A DNA stretch of 64,000 bases from contig NZ_JAUNEC010000002.1 in the NCBI RefSeq assembly GCF_030525755.1, positions 55,716 through 119,715 of the forward strand, given 5' to 3'. The translations under genes were made by a program, and so were the position numbers. Each line of letters opens with the position of its first letter. The stretch's first letter is position 1. The stretch is from Alysiella sp. (lineage in GTDB: Bacteria; Pseudomonadota; Gammaproteobacteria; Burkholderiales; Neisseriaceae). The notes under the pieces were generated by a model. The model did not search any database. It was not told the origin of the DNA and saw nothing but the letters and a program-made list of their open reading frames with translations. Positions 61,201 through 64,000 of the stretch are shown here, piece after piece.

Positions 61201-64000
61201 GCACACCCGCTGCAGGTTCAAACAGCAGCTTCGTATCGCCCGATACCGTAGCCAACGCCAACAAAAACAACGCCGCCACAGTAGGCGATGTCCTGAACGC
61301 AGGTTGGAACTTAAAAGCCAACGGCACAGCTACAGACTTCGTCCGCCATACCGATACCGTTGATTTTGTTAATGGCAATGGTGCAACCGTAACCATCAGC
61401 AACACAAATGGCAACGCCAACACCATTCGCATTGACACACCAATGGCATATGCCGACAACACAGGTGCAATCAAAGACAGCAGCGGTAAACCATTGACTC
61501 CAACCAATGCCGTTCAATTGGTAGGTGCAGATGCCGACAAAGCCGTGAGCTTGGGCAATGTATCCAGCGGTGTAGCCAGCACTTCAACTGTTGCCGATGG
61601 CAAAGCAGGCGACCCAGCCCGCAGCGATGCCGACAAAGCCAAAATTGCCGATGCGATTGCCGCAGCAACAGGCACAGCCTTAAATAACGCCGCCAACATC
61701 GGCGATGTTCAGGCAGCCGTAAGCAAAGCCGTTGCCACTGCAACCACAACGGTAGGTTCACAAGACGGCTCAATTACCGTAACCCCAAGCACCAATTCAG
61801 CAGGCGGTAAACACTTTGATGTCAAAGTGGCAACCACCCAATTGGACATTGGCAATGGCACAAAACTTGACCCCATCACAGGTACAGCCGCACCTTCAGG
61901 CAGCGTATTGAACCCAGCTGCCACCGATGCAGGCAAATTTGTCAAAGCAGGCGACTTGGCGACAACCCTGAACAACATGGGCTTCAATGTAACGTCCGCA
62001 GGCAACAAAGGTACAGGCACACAAAGCGTTGAATTGGTTAAAGCAGGCAACACCGTTACCTACACAGGCGGCAAAAACATCAATGTGGTACAAAACGGCA
62101 CGAACTTCACATTTGAAACCAAAGACGATGTGGCATTCACAACCGTTACCACAGGCAACACCAAGTTGGATACCAATGGCATCACCATTAGCAATCCAGC
62201 TGACCCAAGCAAAAACGTCAGCCTGACCAACAACGGCTTAAACAACGGCGGCAACAAAATTACCAATGTTGCAGAAGGCTCAGCCGATACCGATGCCGTG
62301 AATGTGAAACAGCTCAAAGACTATGTCAGCGGTAACAGTGGCTTTGTGATTAACGCCGATAAACAAGGCACGGGCATTGCCGCTACAGGCGACAAAGTGG
62401 CTGCCAACGAAACCGTGAATTTCACAGGCGCAGCCGATGCCAGTGGACACAAAAACATCGTTACCACCGTCAAAGACAATGAAATCAGCTTTGGCTTAAA
62501 CAAAGAAATCAAAGTCGGCGACAACACCACAGGCGGCACCGTCAATGTAGGCGGCAGCAACGGCATTACCATTACCAGCACGCCAGCCACTTCAGGTAGC
62601 CCAATCACCAACACCATCAGCAACCTAACAGGCAACCTGAAGCCCGTAACCGCTGCTGATAACGCCCAACCTACCGACAACAGCCCTGCTAACTTGGCAA
62701 GCAAACTCAACAACGCCGCCACAGTAGGCGATGTCCTGAACGCAGGCTGGAACTTGCAAGGCAACGGCACAGCGGTGGATACCGTAACCCACAACGACAC
62801 CGTGAACTTCATTAACGGACGCGGCGCAAAAGTAACGGTAGCCAAAGATGCCACAACAGGTGCCAACACCATCAAAGTGGACACCCCAATCGGCTACATT
62901 GACCCAACCAGAACAGGCAGCCCAGAAAGCACCACCTCAACCAACACCGTCAAACTGTTTGGTGATGTTTCAGGCAGCCCTGTGCAAGTTACCAACGTAG
63001 CCAGCGGCGTACGCAACCCAGATGGCAGCATGCCAAGCAACCGCAGCGATGCCATCAAAAACGCCGATGGCGACACCTTAAACAACGCTGCCAATATCGG
63101 CGATTTGCAAGCGGTTCAGGGTAATGTAACCAGCGTTGTCAATCAAATTACAGAGCTGGTTGGTACAATTAAACCCGTAGACCCAAGCGACCCGACCAAA
63201 GGCAATGTAGCGACCACCAATAATGGCACCAAGCTGCAAACCTTCAACGTACACGGTCAAGACGAGCAATATCACACCAATTTGATAGAAGCCATCAATA
63301 CCGTAAGCGCACAAGGTACCAAATACTTCCACACCAATGATGGACAAACCTTTAATAGAAATGTGCATAATGGCGTAGATTCCAGCGCGGTAGGTCAATA
63401 CTCCACCGCCATTGGACGTGAAGCCGTTTCTGAAGGTAACACTTCATTGGCAATCGGTTATAAGGCAGCAGCAGGTCAAGAAAACGCCATTGCCATCGGT
63501 AACACAGCAAAAGCCCAAGAAAACGCCGTAGCAATGGGTAATCAAGCACAAGCCACAGGCAAACAATCCATTGCCATTGGCGATGGCGCACAAGCCACAG
63601 GTTTGCAGTCTATCTCTATTGGTACAGGCAACGTGGTAACAGGCAAAGGTTCTATTGCCATTGGCGACCCAAGTTATATTGCTGGTGCAGAGACTGCAAG
63701 TACGGGTAACGATAACTTGGCAAGCACAAAAGCCAATAACGCACAAATTTTTGGTAACAAAAACAAATTGGCAACCAATGATGCCACGCTTACAGTGGTG
63801 GGTTCGGCTGAAAATGTAGGCGCATTTGGTAACAACAACACCATTTTGTCCGACAACGTCCGCATTGTCGGTAGCAACAATAGCGTAGGAACAAACGCTG
63901 CCAACACCATGATTTTGGGTAACAACGTTACCATAGCAGACGATATTGCCAATGCCACCGCATTGGGTAACGCAACCAGCGTAACCGTTGAAAACGGCGT
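52278..64000 (+). CDS. Giant trimeric autotransporter adhesin, YadA/Hia-like (3' end outside window)
   Basis: A single frame from ATG 52278, preceded by CAGGAAAAAACC and still open at base 64000: at least 3,907 codons. I checked the frame at points between 52.3 and 63.96 kb. Residues 1-52 are an extended signal peptide (MNHSYRVVYNETTNTYTAVA, then a hydrophobic stretch ending NAYA). A YadA-like head of repeated AIAIG/ALG motifs follows at about residues 190-520, with NSVYLGN and DAINGSQLY neck motifs (from residue 619). A second head runs at about 650-930 with another DAINGSQLY at 985, then a very long stalk of repeated modules (AATVGDVLNAGWNL occurs seven times in variants, AANIGDVQ three times). 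A third AIAIG-type head begins near residue 3705. The C-terminal membrane anchor lies beyond the window. It would be surface-exposed, mediating adhesion or autoaggregation. The stalk contains an in-frame duplication (56151-56758 and 58143-58750) and many DUS-like words. Confidence 0.95.
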   Translation, partial: MNHSYRVVYNETTNTYTAVAEIAKARGKKSQSSKAAAVIAVMGVMAVGNAYAATGDPVDVTRHGANHAGKVINNGAGSTLLLGVGASVGYETDRNALPATSNVVIGHNSKVGVTTRGTVIHGGTFEGGPSPALHIHYGNLFNGLGNAGLNKEGGHGVLGRHVFLIGEEKLHDVSRDSGTEGGLKSSSVAIGARAQTGGGGEVAIGDAAIARASRERSLGVAIGANAYSEAGAVALGSSTFGYGRNGIVMGRQASMIGDAGLALGAVSASVGNYSIAMGHSATALGQGAIALGNSNSDEKYDVTTHTRTEGKNAIAMGVKARVGDSVRQSDVERRADESIEQWRERIKTALEAVQGKTEDAIAIGTNTNVTNKQSIAIGSGSQVSGEQSIAIGVGNKVTGNNAGAIGDPSLVEGNASYTYGNDNAVGSNSSNVFGYGSNNQFGATATYDASGKLQVASGLTNTASANNSAAVGSNNYINSENTLVLGNGINTVVENGARKPIGNTVANSVYLGNDSTARADAGKNYKDEAQPTGGYAEGATTTAGATGQVENATVGGLEYGKVKIADERKDPVTGAVITPAKYSTFAGSTAAGAVTVGAAGAERRIMNVAAGEISATSTDAINGSQLYYALNQSQTYFHVNPSGEKADATGSNNEAAVGSVGSATGAKSLTAGFNASSTGRTGVAIGTNATVNNNGGIAIGENAKSQTALGNEDATSSGAKIKAIAIGAGSEALDDKAIALGDVAKAHGDHSMAMGAAAEAKGTYATAIGSTAKAAGNSSTVIGQSAESTASGSNGVAVGIKSTVAGNRASAIGYASNASGSQSLALGSEAKASNTHAIAAGTSANAAGVSSIAMGQNAKAGSNGINNAIAIGTNANATTSVSGVALGHNSVVESNNALALGVGSKVATNLPNAVALGAYSEARAGVSTNSATVGGITYSGFAGNSVQQGTGTSATPSRVVSVGTVGSERQIQNVAAGQITDTSTDAINGSQLYMVAKGLREAMPVVYTDASGNPVVQHTDGKYYKPSDIVNGAPVTGATAVEPKDVIASMNSGVTPGSTTTPMALKNVGSNLTPTTSSTTLIGKDGTTSTVTNPTKSASITPADAKAINNNAATVGDVLNAGWNLKTADKRDLDFVRPYDTVNFVNGNGTSVTSSTDGAESKIQYNVAVDNSTTFITGKDSTNQTVYQHSDGKWYTKPNGEGTVVNETISNTYVSAKPAAETGSIQYNDGNASNTKNTSTVDAGKVAPKSGDANKVATVENVAEAINAAGFKVSANGTETADGVVNAGDSLNFKNGTNTTVAVSGNTVTVNVVANGTLTPAQSSGSPTGKIEVPTGTDATKLVDAKTVAEAINNSGFKLLTNDNTNGITGENALLKTGETLNLNKGRNISIKQIADGFEVATQDEVNFNKVTVGDATNGIQITSTPATSGSPTNTISKLTGNLAPTNSNGTQYDIHGTASTGVTKTTVQAAPTNVAAINNNAATVGDVLNAGWNLQQNGTAKDFVRPYDTVDFANGSNTEVAIDTDGERNTIKVNVVANGTIEKAKDGSGKDTGAVAVPATAGSDTKLVDAKTVADAINNSGFKLTASAGTGGTEEAGGIDEELINPADTVEIIAGKNLSVKQENNGKVTLATQDDVTFKTVSITDGSNPSTQVVSTANGISFATTTPAAGGGTPTTKDTVITGVTSGLPTYGASDGNKNGLVNLNPASGSPTDNTVATVGDLRNMGFVVSSDKTTSTTVGSPTATPFNNQVKNAGEVKFVGTGVAKVSGATDSSGVNTITVHVDPAAAIENTTLQVADSSTTGTPAGKVIAPETTAPAGSPAGTTPAANKYVQAGDLANALNQTGFTVKQNGNASSTPANDLINAGDSVNFVDGTGTTAKVTTDANGATVQFNVNKATAPTVGTDGKVGAPTGTGDQFLTATDTIDAINKAGFTVVANDTGAAGDALINAGDKLNFKNGTNTTVAVSGNAVTVNVVANGTLTPAQSSGSPTGKIEVPTGTDATKLVDAKTVAEAINNSGFKLLTNDNTNGITGENALLKTGETLNLNKGRNISIKQIADGFEVATQDEVNFNKVTVGDATNGIQITSTPATSGSPTNTISKLTGNLAPTNSNGTQYDIHGTASTGVTKTTVQAAPTNVAAINNNAATVGDVLNAGWNLQHTDAAGTTTNKDFVRAYDSVAFQDGRGAKVIINSTGTGNTIKIDTPINYVNNAGAETSTPTNTVKLFGDASGSPVQITNAASGVRGKSGVADGSGDPATATARSDADKAKIADAIAAAKGTDLNNAANIGDVQAAMNQTAANVGFGLMTDGVIDAALTSEDKRLANGETFNLNQGDNIVIEQIGNGFKVGTAKDVTFDTVKVNDGTGKGNLTVGDNAKGITITSTPTASGNPTNTISNLTANLPSVNDNTKVITNPDGTTVAAAPENITKAPLTATQAAAIANDPAKASNAATIGDVLNAGWNLQNNGTAADFVKPFDTVNFKNGGNTQVVINNTDGTSNDISINVVGLPVAYTTELGVPVAKVGDDYYEIGADGKPDTTKRVTDPSKLVSNMINPTAAPNEIGNATVLGNVAQGAKTFAAPTNAAGDNLALANDGKWYKADEVAANGTPTTGATAQTPSGSPAKGGLIDFANSNPTNALTVADARNMGWVVSSDKTTGDLGNAYSDQVRNTNEVKFVGTNGATVSGKTDANGVRVITVDVQAQNVANNAQLPVVYTHKDGDKVVKANDGNFYKAGNVDASGNPIVTGGVAPTKVEAADIIASINNGNNEAKNAPTTLANVQGTLNRIDNNGDVKDPLGQAVPAITTGQTAAPNSATEIANMRGNPSVLNRAATVGDVLNSGFNLQGNGTAKDFVRHGDTLNFVDGGNTAVNVETTADGLTSKISVNVVGLPVGYVTPAGDVVAKVGDYYYKVDADGKPDMTQRLDPAEVKDLVANVINPDTTAGTSGSPTTLGNVKGNLAVIDDAAKTATNIDGTPAAGSNSSFVSPDTVANANKNNAATVGDVLNAGWNLKANGTATDFVRHTDTVDFVNGNGATVTISNTNGNANTIRIDTPMAYADNTGAIKDSSGKPLTPTNAVQLVGADADKAVSLGNVSSGVASTSTVADGKAGDPARSDADKAKIADAIAAATGTALNNAANIGDVQAAVSKAVATATTTVGSQDGSITVTPSTNSAGGKHFDVKVATTQLDIGNGTKLDPITGTAAPSGSVLNPAATDAGKFVKAGDLATTLNNMGFNVTSAGNKGTGTQSVELVKAGNTVTYTGGKNINVVQNGTNFTFETKDDVAFTTVTTGNTKLDTNGITISNPADPSKNVSLTNNGLNNGGNKITNVAEGSADTDAVNVKQLKDYVSGNSGFVINADKQGTGIAATGDKVAANETVNFTGAADASGHKNIVTTVKDNEISFGLNKEIKVGDNTTGGTVNVGGSNGITITSTPATSGSPITNTISNLTGNLKPVTAADNAQPTDNSPANLASKLNNAATVGDVLNAGWNLQGNGTAVDTVTHNDTVNFINGRGAKVTVAKDATTGANTIKVDTPIGYIDPTRTGSPESTTSTNTVKLFGDVSGSPVQVTNVASGVRNPDGSMPSNRSDAIKNADGDTLNNAANIGDLQAVQGNVTSVVNQITELVGTIKPVDPSDPTKGNVATTNNGTKLQTFNVHGQDEQYHTNLIEAINTVSAQGTKYFHTNDGQTFNRNVHNGVDSSAVGQYSTAIGREAVSEGNTSLAIGYKAAAGQENAIAIGNTAKAQENAVAMGNQAQATGKQSIAIGDGAQATGLQSISIGTGNVVTGKGSIAIGDPSYIAGAETASTGNDNLASTKANNAQIFGNKNKLATNDATLTVVGSAENVGAFGNNNTILSDNVRIVGSNNSVGTNAANTMILGNNVTIADDIANATALGNATSVTVENG
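56151..56758 (+). repeat. 608-bp stalk repeat, copy 1
   Basis: Nearly identical to 58143-58750, offset 1,992 bp (664 codons, so in frame). Starts at AACTTCAAAAACGGCACC and ends at CTGAACGCAGGCTGGAA. Confidence 0.9.
58143..58750 (+). repeat. 608-bp stalk repeat, copy 2
   Basis: Second copy of the stalk repeat. The few differences seen include AACACC versus AATGCC near the start, so the duplication or a conversion event is recent. Confidence 0.9.

Noticed and set aside
53400..63720. Possible CRISPR array from regular short repeats in the adhesin
   Set aside because: The repeats are coding AIAIG-type and stalk motifs in one open frame, not direct repeats with unique spacers.
53093..63958. Many antisense frames of 60-195 codons opposite the adhesin
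   Set aside because: Repetitive Ala/Gly/Thr/Asn coding sequence on the plus strand gives long open complements. Identical antisense peptides at 56340 and 58332 simply reflect the duplication.

Overview
The window is a stretch of chromosome from a member of the family Neisseriaceae. The clearest sign is the very dense 12-mer AGGCTGCCTGAA and its reverse complement TTCAGGCAGCCT. This is the DNA uptake sequence (DUS) dialect reported for Simonsiella muelleri (AG-simDUS), not the ATGCCGTCTGAA form of Neisseria. Gene content agrees: Neisseria-like RseP, BamA, LpxK, Mpl, PilE-type pilin and a YadA-like adhesin with an extended signal peptide. A Simonsiella/Alysiella-type oral organism is the best guess. 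The exact species cannot be fixed from the sequence alone.

Layout. 1-5.6 kb (minus): an envelope block of bamA (3' end outside the window), rseP, a YccF-family membrane protein, lpxA and fabZ. 6-9.4 kb (minus): rpsI/rplM, then 6S RNA, zapA, a long ZapB-like coiled-coil protein and gpsA. 9.7-14.1 kb (plus): an EamA transporter, lpxK, a DUF2059 protein, a Trm112-like protein and argG. 14.4-17.6 kb: alr (minus), then the rpsP-rimM-trmD-rplS operon (plus). 17.9-21.4 kb: a type IV pilus locus with a TfpZ-like accessory protein, a minor pilin, a sulfatase-fold membrane enzyme and a major pilin with a sigma-54 type promoter. 21.8-29.6 kb: dadA, hemL, mpl, parE and bioB. 29.8-39.8 kb: ribA, a GAF protein, a small periplasmic protein, hemB, murB, a MATE exporter, a TSUP permease, an FAD-linked oxidase, rpmG/rpmB, a CYTH protein, hemJ and a DUF2818 protein. 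40.3-45.5 kb: tsf/rpsB, a small membrane protein, lpxD, tRNA-Glu and tRNA-Arg, and a phosphoethanolamine transferase. 46.2-51.2 kb: ppsA, an orphan ABC ATPase, a uracil-DNA glycosylase-like protein and rimI. 52.3 kb to the end: one open reading frame of more than 3,900 codons, a giant trimeric autotransporter adhesin still open at base 64000.

Themes. Many genes build the envelope: lipid A (lpxA, lpxD, lpxK, fabZ), peptidoglycan (murB, mpl, alr), outer-membrane assembly (bamA, rseP) and lipid or pilin phospho-decoration (two sulfatase-fold enzymes). hemL, hemB and hemJ belong to haem synthesis. alr and dadA form a D-alanine cycle.

The intergenic DNA is unusually structured. It holds (a) inverted DUS pairs acting as terminators; (b) palindromic 15-mers that carry the Simonsiella dialect on one strand and the Kingella dialect on the other; (c) a scattered family of about 100-bp inverted-repeat elements resembling neisserial Correia elements but with diverged ends; and (d) several other small repeat families. 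The most noteworthy items are the Correia-like family, the dual-dialect DUS, the structured leader of rpmB-rpmG, the extended ZapB-like protein in the zapA operon, the pilin/sulfatase locus, and the adhesin with a recent in-frame 608-bp duplication and Eikenella-type DUS.
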